From Trichostrongylus colubriformis (Eukaryota; Nematoda; Chromadorea; Rhabditida; Trichostrongylidae): a stretch of 64,000 nt of DNA. The stretch covers positions 7,445,155 to 7,509,154 of the forward strand of contig OZ022257.1 in assembly GCA_963978905.1 (NCBI GenBank), in the 5' to 3' direction. Shown here in pieces: positions 23,778 to 37,600 of the stretch. Below the pieces are notes generated by a model, which was not told where the DNA came from, ran no database searches, and worked only from the letters and a program-made list of their open reading frames with translations. Numbering within the stretch: the stretch's first letter is position 1; the number at the start of each line of letters is the position of its first letter. Made by a program: the position numbers and the translations under genes.

Positions 23778-23829
23778 GAGTCGAAGCATATGTGAAGAGC
23801 AGCACAAGAACAGTGAAGAATGTAGCCAT
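23778..23829 (-). CDS. candidate first exon of a secreted protein (paralogue)
   Basis: From the ATG at 23829 the frame reads MATFFTVLVLLFTYAST, a signal peptide, and meets a strong donor ACTC|GTAAGT. It is paralogous to the plus-strand exon at 6027. About 200 bases of promoter and several hundred bases of intron are also conserved (23540-24090 against 5770-6420, inverted). No second exon was found in the conserved intron or beyond it, so the mature protein is unknown. Confidence 0.35.
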
Positions 23830-24090
23830 GTTGCAGACGTCTCTGAAGTGAATGCAAACCACAACACACCACTTTTATACGATCCCTTATCATGCTCCTA
23901 TCACCGCCCTTATCCCTTATCTACTCGCATTGTAGTCATACATATTCGATCACGTTTTAGAAGTCGGTGCTGGTGGAAGCCTCTAGATCACGCCGTAAGC
24001 ACAGATTTTGGCTTTGATTTTCATCAAATTTTGCTTGTCAAGGGATGGGGCTCGTGATCGATCGAGGTCGCTTTTTCAGAGGACTCTAAT
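23830..24090 (-). promoter_or_regulatory. GATA-rich TATA promoter (paralogous copy)
   Basis: On the minus strand a TATAAAA box (23879-23873) lies about 45 bases before the ATG. Just upstream are AGATAAGGGATAAGGG, GTGATAGG and ATGATAAGGG. Conservation of the GATA cores between two diverged copies argues that they matter. Confidence 0.45.
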
Positions 24091-24654
24091 GAAGCTCACC
24101 CATCGGTCAGCCTAACCTGATCACAAGAGATGGTCTCAAGTCTTTCCTCAATATTTGCCCTATGCATTTTTTTGCCAGAAGAGATCAGAGGTGCATTACA
24201 GAGTCTGATCAGACGACGAACGATCACCCGCGGAAAATTCACTGGCTTCCCCTCCCCCCCCCCCATACGGAATATCATTTGCTGCGGGTACACATTTTGA
24301 GTTGGAAATAACAGCGGAGACATATTCGTGAATGTATGTCATTGCATACTCAACCGACGAGGCAGAACAGAGCGCCAAAATGAAATGAAATGATTCGTCA
24401 AATCCTAGCTACCTTTTGCGATACTTGATTAGCAGTTGTTCTGTGAAGATAACGTTTGTAAATACAAGTGTCATTTTCCAGTATCTGAGTTTTGTTTACC
24501 GCTTCATGTTCCAATTGATGAAGCCTACTTTTCACTAGATCTGTGCTTGTTATATCGCCCTAATCAAACATGAAAGGAAGGCTATTTTGTCTTTTACATG
24601 ATGATTTTTTACATAATGTTTTTTTCGTGATTTTTTTTCTCGATTTTTTGTGAC

Positions 24655-25095
24655 TTGTCCCACAGCAATGATATCCAGGGAGGATTAACCCACAGCAATG
24701 ATATCCAGGGAGGAAGCGGAACCGATGAACAGTCGAGGACGAGTTTCCGGGGTTTGATAACTAAGTGCCACCTCGAGGGAGGTTTTACAAATTCAAAACA
24801 AATGTCAGGTTTTACAAATTTACTGCTGTTAGAGTAAAAACAGATTCTATCGCATTATAAGAGCTTTTGATTGGTAGAACCTGCCTACAGTTGTGTGCCA
24901 CTGCACGATTCTTGATGGAAATACTAGAAAAGGTACAAATGTAGCTCACTGCCTAATGGTGTTCTCGCAATCTGTTATATTACTCTTTACTGGTTTTGGT
25001 TTCTCTCATCAGAAAATGGTCTGTCAAGCCATGGGCCAGCCACAAGTGAAACAGTCATGAAAGTTACTGGCCAGCCACAACTGAAACAGTTATGC
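24655..25095. repeat. short direct repeats
   Basis: CCCACAGCAATGATATCCAG occurs twice with a 30-base spacing (24659-24713). GGTTTTACAAATT occurs twice near 24783-24820. GGCCAGCCACAA plus TGAAACAGT occurs twice near 25033-25090. The region 24095-25140 is otherwise without recognised features. Confidence 0.55.
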
Positions 25096-25141
25096 ATAGA
25101 CAACGAATTACATTATGAGAAGGAATTGATAAGATATCCCT

Positions 25142-26094
25142 GGGTGAATGCCGATTGGTAAAACTTTCGCTTCGCGGCGTCGCACTCGCGGCGCAGTCAG
25201 CAGGAGTCGTTTAGAAAATCCGCTCAAGGCGCGATGAGCTGGTACCGTAGAGGATCTTCCAAAATTGCAGTTTGGAAGCTTCGGAGGTTTGCCTGTTGTT
25301 GTTGCTATTTCAACAGATAAAGCTGCACACGACCTACACTCGCCACGCCGCTCGCCGCGTGTTGCGGCTCGTCGTGCGGTTGCCCTCATAACCGCTAGCG
25401 CAACAGCATCTTGGTTACGGGTCTCCGGACCCCGCTCCACCCGGCTGCTGTGCCTGCGGGTTGTCACTGTCCACGTGGGCTTCCCCAGGAACCATACTGC
25501 TTTCCCCACAGTATAACCGCCGCTTCCCGGAGGTATTAACTTCCGTACTTCTGCCCATTTGCTACCCTTAGAACGACAGCGAGTACAAGGTTTGTAGCAC
25601 CCATATTTATTATCACGTACTATTCACAATAGTCACCCTACACTTATCTTCCTGCCTGCTCTTAGGTCAGACCGCGCTCCATCTCCCCAAGGGTCAACTA
25701 TTGGAATATGAGCGGCAACTGCGGTCACTCTCTGCACCTTGCAGGCTATCTACCCCGCCTGCAGCCGTCCACGTCCCCGGTGTAACGGACGTGGGCATAC
25801 CAGCGCTCAACCACGCCGGCCGCGGTCCGCCCGACCGCACCGCGCCCTTGACGGCCTACAGAGCGTGAGAGACAAGCTCTCATCCTCAACAGTCCGGCAT
25901 GGCATCCTAGCAGCCTTAGCCCGGTGCCCACTCCTCCCGGGGGGAAAGTGTCTAAGCACCGACTGGCAGTGGCGACCCTTTTATAGAGCCACGAACTGGA
26001 GGCGGGGCCGGGCGCGCGGTGCGCCCACAGGGACAGTCGCGTTCCGCGACACCGCGGGCGGCCACACGAAAATTCGACCAATCGTCACTCACCC
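25142..26094. mobile_element. GGGTGAGTGCCGATT element, copy split by an LTR-like insert
   Basis: The ends GGGTGAATGCCGATTGG and CCAATCGTCACTCACCC match the ends of the intact 260-bp element at 40519-40778. The left part matches it up to about 25385. Matching resumes only near 26040, leaving about 650 bases of foreign GC-rich DNA in between. Confidence 0.7.
25480..26035 (-). mobile_element. probable solo LTR
   Basis: The insert has, on the minus strand, a TATAAAAGGG box (25985-25979), then about 370 bases of GC-rich sequence, then an AATAAA signal (25611-25606) followed by further sequence. This is the promoter, transcribed part and poly(A) order of a long terminal repeat. It interrupts a miniature element, which proves that it was inserted. 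Exact ends and a target duplication could not be fixed, and no internal retrotransposon genes are present. The 111-residue frames here are not supported as genes. Confidence 0.45.
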
Positions 26095-28025
26095 GATATT
26101 CCTCACTCCACATACGCCACTGCGAAGATAAAAGAGCGAGTGGCTCCGACGTCTTTGAAAACAGGAGACGACTTTTTGGAACAGGTTCGTTCAATGTGTA
26201 TCCGGGGTTAAGCCATCCCATGGTGTTGAGAAAGCATTTCGGAAATGCAACCACGTTGGACCTTTCCGACCGTGTCTGTTGTTGCACTCGAGGTGTATCT
26301 TATAGCATTGCTGCCTAATATTAAGTATAATTATCGATTTATGGCTTTCTTACATAGATCGTCTTATTGGTACGGAAACTGCTCGAACTGGGTACTCGGC
26401 ATCATCAAAGAGAATCTGAATACCACCCTCGCGAGGATTTCTCGACCCATGCTAGACCGTGTGTGTATAACTTACATTACAAATGTCATGTTTTCAAAAG
26501 TTGGAACTTGAAAGGGTTTGATTTCAATCTCTTTCTCTATCAAAAATGCTCTGAACGGTCTTTCTTCTCGAGTCACAGGCTGACTAGTGATTCAATTTGC
26601 TTCAAATTTTTGATACGGCCCGTCAGTTTTTGCCATTTCGCTCACGATTAATCTGTTGGAGCTTCCGTCTGGCAGTGGAAAACTTTATTCCCTCTCTTAT
26701 GGTTCTGTTTTGTTCAATTCTAGAGTGCGTTTCTACAAGGTATTTGAGGCCAGGGGTAGCTAGAAAATTGTCAATGCGGGTTCCGGCCGGATCGGATCTG
26801 AGCTGGTGGACATTCAGGTAAATGGTGAGAGTGAGTGGTCAAACGCCTACTGCTTCCCTAACGAATGACGAGGCTATTGCTCTCCGATTTCTGATTTTCT
26901 ACTACTGTTTCGCTGTTTTTTGACCCCGTTCTCGGAAAAGCAATGTCCAACGCAGGACGCCTGACCACGAAGCCGGGTGTGAGTTCAATGGAAAATTTCA
27001 AATCATAAGCACGTTTATTTTATTCCATCGTTTATCCTCCATTTCACTGTTTCACTTGACTGCTGTTGTTTGTTGTGCTGTCCGAAATTTCTATGAATGA
27101 AATCGAATTAGCCCTACTGCATATCAAATGACAGTGGCGTCTGCCATTAGCAGGCAACCCGGCCACCGCCTTGCAGCTCGAGATGGGGCGCGCAGGGGCA
27201 CAGTTTTCAGCATGGATCCGCTACGCTATCTTTTCTGAGCACGAATGTTCTTTTACAAAAAGTAGTGATTTCATACACGCTTTCCCTCTTTGCTCCTCCC
27301 CCTTGTGGTACCTTGAAGATGGGTTTGAGAGACCTAACATATCACTTTTCACAATCAGTTTGATTTTTCAACTCGAAGCGATAATTTTCAAAACTTCTTC
27401 GAGTAGGTTTGATTGCCAGCAAAGGAATGGAAAATTTCACCTCTATGATCTGCAGGCAAGCCACGTCAACATTTCTGAGTATCTTTCAAAGTATACAGGA
27501 AAGTGAAATTATGTATGTAATGACGATCTGACTTTGTCTATGACCTTCTGATCTGAAAAAAGGGAATCATCTTTACGCCTTCTGGAAGAACACAAACTTC
27601 ACTTTCATGACCGTGAACTGAGCAGTTACAGCGGACTTTTAAAACGACCTAATAAGTGATGGAACAGGATGGTCTAACCTTGGATAGACCTTCTTCGTCA
27701 CCCTTTACGTCCACTGTAAAATGACGACAAGGTTTACCACTCCTGGTGAGATAGGAAACATGGAAACTGGAAGAACGCTATTTGATAATTACTTTTCGTC
27801 TAAATTTCGAGCGGCAAATGTAACGTACATGAAAAGTGGCAATACCTAAGAAATGGCACCTATACACACTTTCTCTGATTACATTGTATCGGCGCGTACT
27901 GCGCAGCACCACACCGCAGACTATCGATCAGAGCCACGTGGATCTGTGATGCATGGAAATTACGGGCAGCGCTAAGATGTGCTCGCTTATGGGACGAGCT
28001 CGCTTTCGGTGAGTCTTTGAACCAG
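26095..28025. other. gene-free stretch, one open frame only
   Basis: The plus frame 27171-27506 (111 codons) has no recognised motif, no start context and no splice partner. Nothing else was recognised. Confidence 0.3.
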
Positions 28026-28029
28026 GATC

Positions 28030-28135
28030 GTATCACTTGTACAATTCAGCGTCCCAGCTTTGCTGCGGCGCGAGATATGAATTTCCGGTCAAACACACAC
28101 ACAGAGACATTCTATGCGAATTATATAGAGTAGGA
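28030..28135. repeat. single copy of the ~145-bp repeat module
   Basis: CAGCGTCCCAGCTTTGCTGC, CGCGAGATATGAATTTC and a CACACACAGAGACATTC tract leading to GCGAATTATATAGAGTAGG repeat the layout seen at 23220-23340. Confidence 0.6.
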
Positions 28136-28670
28136 TAATGTGATCAGCTGATCATCAAAATTAGGAGTGCCATGGTCGCATTTGGACGCTGGTCCCAATG
28201 TCAGTCTCAAGAAGTGCGCAAGCAATGTTTACAAATTTAATCGTGCCCCAACATTCGAAGTCAGGAAGTGCAAGTATGTTGTAGCAAGGCATGCTCATGC
28301 GCTGTGACATGACAGAACCATCTTTTGATGGTTTCGCAACCGAATAGCTTGACAGCATTCAAGTATCGTCATTGCTGAAAGCAGCCTGAAATAAACAGGA
28401 TCGCCAGTTTGGCAGAAGGTAAATCTGCGAGTACAGATGAACTGCTTCATAGTGACCTGGCTCCAGTGCTAAACTCAGAAAAAGTGGTGGTGATTGCTAC
28501 CGTCCCTCCAAATATGTTATACAACAGTTGAGCTACCGCACTCGCACCTGCGCGACTAACACGATGGTAATGATCAACCGCTACCGAAGAAGCCCGTCCT
28601 CCTATATATATAATTCTAGCCTAATTCCTAGAAGACTGTAATATAAGCCTACTATATATAATTCGCTTAG

Positions 28671-29329
<659 letters not shown>

Positions 29330-29330
29330 C

Positions 29331-29800
29331 GAAATTCATATCTCGCGTTGCAATGAAGCTAGGAACCTGAATTTTCGAAGTGATATAGGGGGTGATAAGG
29401 GAACATTTACGGTGAGGGACTGGAAGCGATAGCAACTGATAAGAGGTGATAAGGAGCCTTGAAAGGCGAATGGCGAGAAATTCATATCTCGCGACGTAGC
29501 AAAGCTGGGAACCTGAATTTTTGAAGTGATATGGAGGGTGATAAGGGAACATTACTGGTGAGAGACCGGGAGTGATAGCAACTGATAAGAGATGATAAGG
29601 AGCCTCGAAAGGCGAATGGCGGGAAATTCATATCTCGCGACGCAACAAAGCTGCGAACCTGAATTTTTAAAGTGATGTAGGGGGTGATATGGTAGCATTA
29701 ACGAAGAGGGTCTGGAAGTGATAGCAACTGATAACGGCTGATTAAAAGCCCCGAAAGGCGAATGTACCTCGCGTTGCAGCAAAGCTGGGATCATGAAATT
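29331..29800. repeat. three tandem copies of the ~145-bp unit
   Basis: GAAATTCATATCTCGCG starts at 29331, 29476 and 29623, a period of 145-147 bases. Each unit also has AGCAAAGCTGGGAACCTGAA, GGGTGATAAGGGAACATT and GATAGCAACTGATAAGAG. These are the cleanest units of the family in the window. Confidence 0.9.
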
Positions 29801-29807
29801 TAGATAA

Positions 29808-30046
29808 CAGTTGGGCTGGCGCACACTGCTGCGCGCGTCACACATGGAAGCGCTAAATGAGCTCGATCGATATTGATTAGTGCGGAAGGACGAGATTGAC
29901 GGGGAATTTATTTCCTTTTCCCGTCTTCGCAAATTCTCTGTTTCTGCGAATCGTTCGAATGATGATACTGATCGATCGATATCGATCGAGCCCAATCAGC
30001 ATGCTTCCATGTGTGACGCGCGCACTAGTGTGCGCCAGCCCAGCTG
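29808..30046. mobile_element. 239-bp element with ~40-bp inverted ends
   Basis: CAGTTGGGCTGGCGCACACT at the left continues through GCGCGCGTCACACATGGAAGC. The right end is its near-perfect complement (GCTTCCATGTGTGACGCGCG onward to CAGCTG). A second inverted pair built on GATCGATCGATAT lies inside. It inserted at the edge of the ~145-bp repeats. Confidence 0.75.
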
Positions 30047-33000
30047 GTCAATAGATAGGCGCCACCCCGACGAAATGAGGGGGATCAATTGAAGCGAGTG
30101 GAATAAATAGATAAACTGAAAAATTAATATATGACCAGATAATGGAGGACCACCAACTTTGGTAAAGAAGCCTCGGGAAGGCCATTAATGGCATGCATCG
30201 AGAGAAAACTTTGAATAGTGAAGTTGAAATTGAACCGCCGTACCCGCGTCCATCATGATTTGAATCACCCTATCAACTACACTGGCTTGAATTGCTCTGT
30301 AACTGCGGCCTAATTGCAATTATTTTCTCCTGCTCTCCTTTTCGCTTGTGATGGAACTGTGATTCCTGATATAAACAAGACGCTTCGCCATGAGCAGCAC
30401 ACCATGAGACGAGATCGATTAAAACAATCAGCATGGCCAACATTCACAGTTAAAGGCAGTGATAGGGGTATTTCGGGTCAAATATGGAAGGATCATTAAG
30501 TATGAAGGTCGAGGTGCTTAATAGTACGGAAGTGAAGAAATCACCGGAAGAAACGGTCAGAAACCCCAGAAATAACATCCTCTTTCTGCCGTTTATTTTC
30601 AAAAGGGGCGGGCTGCCATAAAACAAGTAGTAGCTGTTGAAAAGACGGCTCTCACGAAGCCCGTAGGCACTCTTTCTCATCGGGAATTTCGTCACATATT
30701 TTCTTTCCGGACCCCTAGCTTTCATTTGCCTGACCCACTTTAGGAGTTCCCATTACCCACATCATCCCTATCACTCTCTTTAATGAATACTAGCTGCATT
30801 TTTTGCTGATCGTTTTCCTTGCTTGCTCGTTCTTGTATATCATATCTTGCTCGACTTCTTGCTCGCTCACGTCAAATCTCTTGAAGGATCTTTTTGTTTC
30901 AGTTTTCGCTATGATCTTGTTCCTATATCTCGGAGCGTGGCATGGGACACTGCAGCAGACTTCGTATTCTTGGCCATAGTTGTTTTCATGGGCTGTTCCA
31001 ATGCTAAAATTCACGACTCATTCGTCGTAAGCTTTCATAACTTTCATCAATGATGGCTCGAAAGTCATTGATGGATATTCATATCAAATACTCATATTTT
31101 TCAACTATTTGCATTTTCCGTTATCCCACTGTTTGATTCTTTTCAATGTAACCGTTAAATAGTTTACAAACCAACAGCGAGGGAAGTATAGGACTATTGA
31201 CTACGGGAGAATGCAAAAGCAGTACAACGAAACAGTAAGCGCACCTCCGCATTATCAGGTTGGAGAGTTCGCCTTCTTAGGTTTAATGGACCTCGTAGGC
31301 TGTCTGGATCCGAATTCCGAGTTTTTGTTGCAAGCCTCGCCCAATCTAAATATGCTCCTCCCACTGTGGGTCGTTCTTTTTCATTACTTTCATCAATTCC
31401 TAGCTGATCTTGTCCCCACTTCTCCCCATGTCTGAGCCACTTTGGAGCTGGATTCTAAATCCTTCACTTGAGCACCGATTGCTCAAACACACCTCTGTGA
31501 GCGGGGTGTAGCATTGATGAGAGGAATCAGTTCTGAGCGATTTTGCCTCTGCGAAGATCTCACTCACAGATGTATTTACAGCTGTTTACGTTCCTCACTC
31601 GACGTATGATCGTTTTCAGTGCTGAGCGGTTATTGAAATGGTTGTTTTAGCATGGGGTTTAGGCAATACTGATATGGGGGTAGGTTTCGTTCGGAGGACT
31701 GATGATAACGGCGTAAATCCGTCCTGCACTCGAAGAGCTACCATATTTTGCAGGAGGAACAAATTAATCAGCAAGTCTTTTATTCATTGACCACACTACT
31801 GCAACATATGTATATCGGACGCCATAAATTAGCATGAAATTAGCATGGTTGAGAGCTTTACAAGAATTTAGAGGTGATGATTGAACAACAAATTCCTCCA
31901 GAAAGAGAACCAAGATGGCGCTCCATCGACACTAGCTGATCGTGGATCACCCGGCCGATCTGACATTGTGCGAGGATATGTGTCACTTGATATTTTGCTT
32001 AGCGAATTCCAGAACCATCAAAACAAATTTGAGAAGCAGTTTTAAAGCATTCGTCAAATTTTCGTTGAATATTTCGCACTTACATAACAAAATGTCAGTA
32101 TACCTCCAACTGCCATCGTGTAAGATTTTATAATTGGCCTGATGTTTCTTAGATAATTCCACCGCCAATGACCGAGAAGAAGTTTTTGTAGTCCATCGAC
32201 AACAGAGTTGAGCTCGCAGGCAAGTAAAATGTTACTCTTGTTTAATTTGTTGTTTTTCCGTGATTTTCTCAGATTTCTCGATGTTTTCGAATCCGCCTTC
32301 TTGACTGATACTGTAACGACTATATAATGCTTCAATATAAACAAAAAGTGATCCTAATAGGAAACTGACAGCATTGATAACTTGTCGAAGAAGTTCTCAG
32401 AAATGACCAGACATTTCTCCGGTGAAGTCATACTGTTCACGATGCTACTCAGCGATCTTCGGTTGCATGATTTTTGAATGCAACAATTTTCGCACAAACG
32501 CCCTTTACTTTTAAACTCCGTGAATCGTTCGTCGGGTAAATGAGGAAGGATCTGCAAGTGCATCCCCCAGATGTTCAGAAGATTCTCGAACCAGGTGAGT
32601 GACATTTTTTTCAATTCCCTTCGGAACGTTCCCACGCTTTTTCTGTAACCTCTGAGATTCACGTTTGAGTCACTGAGGTAGATCCACGGAAGAGAAAGAA
32701 GGAAATTTAGGAATGTCGTTTATATCCTTTGAATAATTTCTCTCAATAAAATGTCTGGAAGTCGCTGGCCCTGTCCAATTTTTGAGACATTTTTTGTGAA
32801 TCGCCGCAATGGTCGCATTCCCTGGATCGTTAGTTTCCGTGCTCGTGGTGTAACGGTCGCTGCTGATTGTGGGGCCGATGCCAAAGTCTCCGGTTTCAAT
32901 GAAACTTCCCAGTGTTTTTTTTTTTGCAAGAGAAGGTATATACAAGAGAGTTTAATCCTATTGGTTTGAAAACTGCATTTGAGTGATCAAGGAAATCAGA

Positions 33001-34568
33001 AGTTTGGCGCGGAGAGTTTTCTGAGCCTTTCCACTTGCGGTGCTTACTGAAGTATAGCAGGAATATCCAAAAGTGTACTATGGAAATCACCAAATGCAAA
33101 AGCTTTAATGAAATTCATTTGTACACTAGTATAGCAATTACAATCAAAAATCCAAAACGAAAACAAAAAATACCGGTATGAGATTCATTATGCGTTTTAC
33201 ATCGTGTAATTATTATTACATTGACAAATTGACAGAACAAAAAATTCCTATCAAGAAAGGAAAGGCTTCGCTTGATGAATGTTGACAGATCAGGGAGGAG
33301 GGGTGACATCAGACATAATGCGTAAATAAAAGTTCTCCCTAGTCCACTCACCAATTTCCTATAGTGATTAAGAATCTGGAAAATTATGGTGAAAATTGGC
33401 ATGTGTCATTTGACTGTCATGAAATGAGCGATCTTCTGATTAAATGAAATCGATATCAGGCTTGAAAGAATAGTGGGATAAAATCAGTACAAAAATAAGA
33501 GACATCAAGTCATTCGAAAGTTATGCAATAATATAGTACATACTATACCCTTTGCCACCCGAAACCGACAGAATGGTACACATACCATCGTCCAATGGCG
33601 TAGTCACGCTTATTCAGTACAACGGTGGATTCTATTGGCTGTTAGTAAGCGGAAATTAATCAAAGCAATTAACACTACGATATCCTTTTGTGAACTTCCC
33701 TAGAAGGCACCGATCATAAAAGCGCGGCAAATTTCAGTAAGCGGGGTCGTATCTATTGACTGGTGAGCGGGATCTGTGCATACCTAACACAAATGATTCT
33801 CTCTCAATGGCTAGAGACTACTATTACGGTTGGGCATGTGGATGTAAGACAAAGTTAGTCCATCAGTGGAAACAAAACCTTTGAGATTTTCTCCGTTTTT
33901 CTAGGATTTCCGAGGGCTCCGTTGTACTGAAAAACTTCGAAAGGTTTTGACTTCTAGCGCTCATGCGAGATGGCGGTGCGAGATTCTAATAGGTGAAACC
34001 CTTCAGCAGAAGGAGTTCTCAAAATTCCTCACTTATTTTCTACACAAATGCTTTCCTTTCCCTTTCTCTAACTCTGTGGAGCTGTGATGCAGTGGAGCTG
34101 CCGAGTTTCTGGGAGTGCCAGATGAAAAGCTCATTGAAGTGAACTTTCATCATTTCACATTCTAGCTTTCCCTCTTACGCTGCTGTTGCGCGCTCATTCA
34201 AATTTAACTAGACGTCTACAAAAAAGGCTACGAATTATTCGGCTTCGCTTTGACTTTTCAATCACCCATCTTATCCCAACTCTTCTCATTTTCCAAAATA
34301 TCAAATTACGAGCCCCACGTTTACTTTGGATCCCCAACCTCTCAAGCCGGAATTCTACGCAAAACCATATGCGTATACTTCTGACGTTTTGGCTCACATA
34401 TCACTCGAATGCCTCGAAAACCATTTCGATGCTCCGCTCCAACAGGGAAAATTGTAATGACGATTGCTATTTGTCATGACCTTCGATGGAAATGAGCCTT
34501 AAGTACCATACAAAATAACGAGAAGAACATATAAAATTCGCAATGAGGCAGTAGTGGTCCATTTCTCC
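30047..34568. other. gene-free stretch downstream of the deg-3 gene
   Basis: Short frames are open on both strands around 32670-32970, but no single reading is favoured. A donor-like CCAG|GTGAGT on the plus strand at about 32593 has no matching exon. No AATAAA was found close behind the deg-3 stop. Poly(A) use may rely on a variant signal. Confidence 0.3.
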
Positions 34569-34692
34569 TCAAAAGAATGCCTCATCCGGATGATCATAGC
34601 TGAATTGGGCCATTTTTCCGACCACCACCAGACCCATGGTGATTAGCACGACAGCAGCGATGAACAGCAATAGTAGAAGCCTTAAAGGACAT
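34569..34692 (-). CDS. deg-3: deg-3 exon 14 (M4, C-terminus, stop)
   Basis: It reads CPLRLLLLLFIAAVVLITMG, then VVVGKMAQFSYDHPDEAFF and TGA. The frame requires the acceptor TTAGAG, two bases past the more usual-looking TTCTTAG, which would give an immediate stop. Confidence 0.85.
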
Positions 34693-37600
34693 CTCTAAGA
34701 AAAGAAGATTGAAAAAGGGAAGAAGGGAGGTTTTTCTTCGACTTATTCTTCCTTTTTCATCATCTGATAACTCCTTATTCATTTATTTTGATAATTATTT
34801 GAAATTCTGTAGAAATAAGTTAGTGTAAGTCATAGGAAAAGGTTTAGTGGCAAAATGCGTTTTATCGCTTGTCAAAGGAGTCGTCCACGGAAATTGAGTT
34901 TTAGTGTTATCCATACTTATGTTGTATTTGCCTAATGAGGGCCGCATGCAAAGTTCCACGAGGAAAAATGTGGTTCCAGCTAAGATACAGCACCACAAAG
35001 TCATGGCTGGGTGGGCGAGGCCGCCAAGCGAGTGCCCACCCTGTCGTCCGCCGCGGTCGGAGACGCATTAGGAAAAGAAAGTTACGTAAACTGTCCCAGT
35101 CTCCGTTCCAAACCGCGGGGGACGACGGGACGGGGCTTTTACTCGGGGGCCCCGCTCACCCAGCCAAGAATTTGGGGGGCTGTATCGTGGCCGAATTCTC
35201 ACCTTCTCGCGTGAAACTTTGCATGCGGCCCTTATTAGGCAAATAAAACGTAAATACAAGGGTAACAAAGAAACTAATTTGCCCGTGGACGATTCCTTTA
35301 AGATCGTGGTTCGGATGTGGCTCAGGCTGACTGTAATTAAAATTCTTCAGATGTTAGTCACTTGTCACAAGTAAATAATTTGCTGAAAAGATATAATCAA
35401 TAGACAAGAATACTAATCTGACTACAACAATTGTCAAAAGAGCACGCTTTCGAATCCCTCCCAAAAATCTCTTGAAAGCGATTTCCGGATCAGAAGAGCC
35501 GACTTGCCTTCTTTGGGCTGTCGATCCTTCGGTGACTATCCTTATGCACCCTCTTTGCGCATTACACCTTCCCGTACCCATGCTAACCGCGACCCACCTC
35601 AATTGTCCATGAAAAAGTTCAAGTGATCATGCTAGCGTGGTTAAAGGCAATGAGAGGGGTAATTTGGGTGACGAGAATTCTCAATATAAGTCACCCAAAT
35701 GAAAGCTACGGGTCTGGGGAGAGTACATGGTTCAAAATCCCAAGTGAGATTAGCGACTCTGAACATTGGAGGAGGGGTCTTTTTCAACGACCGCCGACAT
35801 TTTTATGCCAGCGCGCCCCTTTTAGAAACGGAAAAGGAAGTCCTTTTTTTTTCTTCACATGCATACCACTGAGCACCTGGGCTTTCATATTCAATAATCT
35901 CTTCTTTTTTTGGCCCCTACTATCCCTAGCATAACCTACGGCGGGTGTAGCGCCGCTGGCGGCGTAGAGATTGTGCAACCTGGACAGTCATTCAGAAATC
36001 TGCTACTTAAGTAGGGTAGTCGACTAATCTGATTATCGCAATGTATGCTTTTGATGGAGGGCTTATACTCAATTTATGCGTTCTTGAGGAGCATATCGTA
36101 TGAAGCATTTAATTTAGCAACATAATGAACGGACCTGTCAAGAACTGCAGCAAGGAATTCCCATTCCAAGGAGCATTGCCGTTTCCTTCGCATGGCATCT
36201 ACTTCCTTGGAAAACACTGCTGAAGTGCGACGTAACTGCGAGTTGGTACCTTAAATATGAAGTACAAAAATGATCAGGTCAACAGGGAAGTCCTGAGTTG
36301 CGTGAACGTAGGCCTTCCAAATAATGCACCGTTCAGTTTCCTTTTTGTCTTATGAAATGGGCGAATTCGCACCAATGATCATTGGTGCCTTGCCTAGTAA
36401 GCGAGTGCATTTCAAAGAAGCCATTCGGATGCTGGGTTCGCCGCGCAACTCAAGGCCGCCTTTATACTCTGCGCCGACATGGGGCAACTGCGTTCACGAG
36501 CACTGAGGCATAGTGGCTCGGGAGGAGATGCAGAGACGACACAGGCAATGAGATAGTGTGCCATGGGCGGAGACGAAGAGACACGCGGCCACGCACTGCC
36601 GCCGGCCGCAGGGTATGAAGACGGTCTAAAGAATTCCGGCCGCTTTTAGCGCGTGACGCGACGGTGCGTGGTAAAGGCTACGTATTAATTGAGTCCTGAA
36701 GCAACGCCTAGGATAAGGCGTGAGGCACGGTCACTGCTTTGGGACTTATCCAATATCGTGCGCACCATCGTGTCGCACACCGAACGCCGCGAAGCGAATT
36801 CTCTGTCCTAATCCCACATACTGTGGTACACACCTCCATGAGAGGGGTGTAAGATAGTTTACGATGCTTGATCCTGTGTTGAAATTTCCTCTACTCCTCG
36901 ATATCACACTTATGATTAACTGTGTCCTTTTACTACTATTCAAATTCAAAGAACGTAAATGGCACCTACATATAAAGGCCGACCGCTCCCCTTGTAAACA
37001 GGTAGGAGAGCGGCGGGAAAAAGATGTGCGCAACTGTGGTACACTCCATTTCGGAGCGCTTGATAGGATGTGGCCTACGGACTTGGGTGACAGTGTATCA
37101 AACTCTCTCACTCCACCACACACTCTAACACTTGCTAAGCACTCTCACTCTCGCCACGCACCCATGTCCGTAGACCACGTCCTATCAGGCGCTCCGAAAT
37201 GGGGTATACAAATCTGCGCACGTGCCGTGGCGAGCGCTCTCTATTAATGGGAGAGTTATGACTAACACCGACCTGCTAAGGCACTCATCGCACCCTCCCA
37301 CAAAGTGGGTTTCTGTGAATGTGCCGTCGATGGAGTACGTGAAAGTCGTGACATCGCCGGTGATGGTGGCACAGAAACGTCGATCATTTGAATCGAACTG
37401 AATCGATCCAAACCTGACCGTGGAATTCGTAGCGTTGACTGCCTGAAAATAGATGGACATGATTCCCATAAATCTGACAGCGACTCCTTCACAAACCCTT
37501 CGTTGGATAGGAAGGTCTCTCTGTGAGTATATCAAGGATGCACCCTTATTTCTGAAAGGGGTTTGTCTTGAGAGCCGCTGAGACCGCTCAAACATGAACT

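Noticed and set aside
25108..25509. A 133-residue minus frame
   Set aside because: Its first half is the translated interior of the GGGTGAGTGCCGATT element, and the same peptide fragment appears in the copy at 40519.
32354..32969. Possible exons on either strand
   Set aside because: Frames are open on both strands and in two minus frames. No combination has a consistent acceptor, donor and phase.
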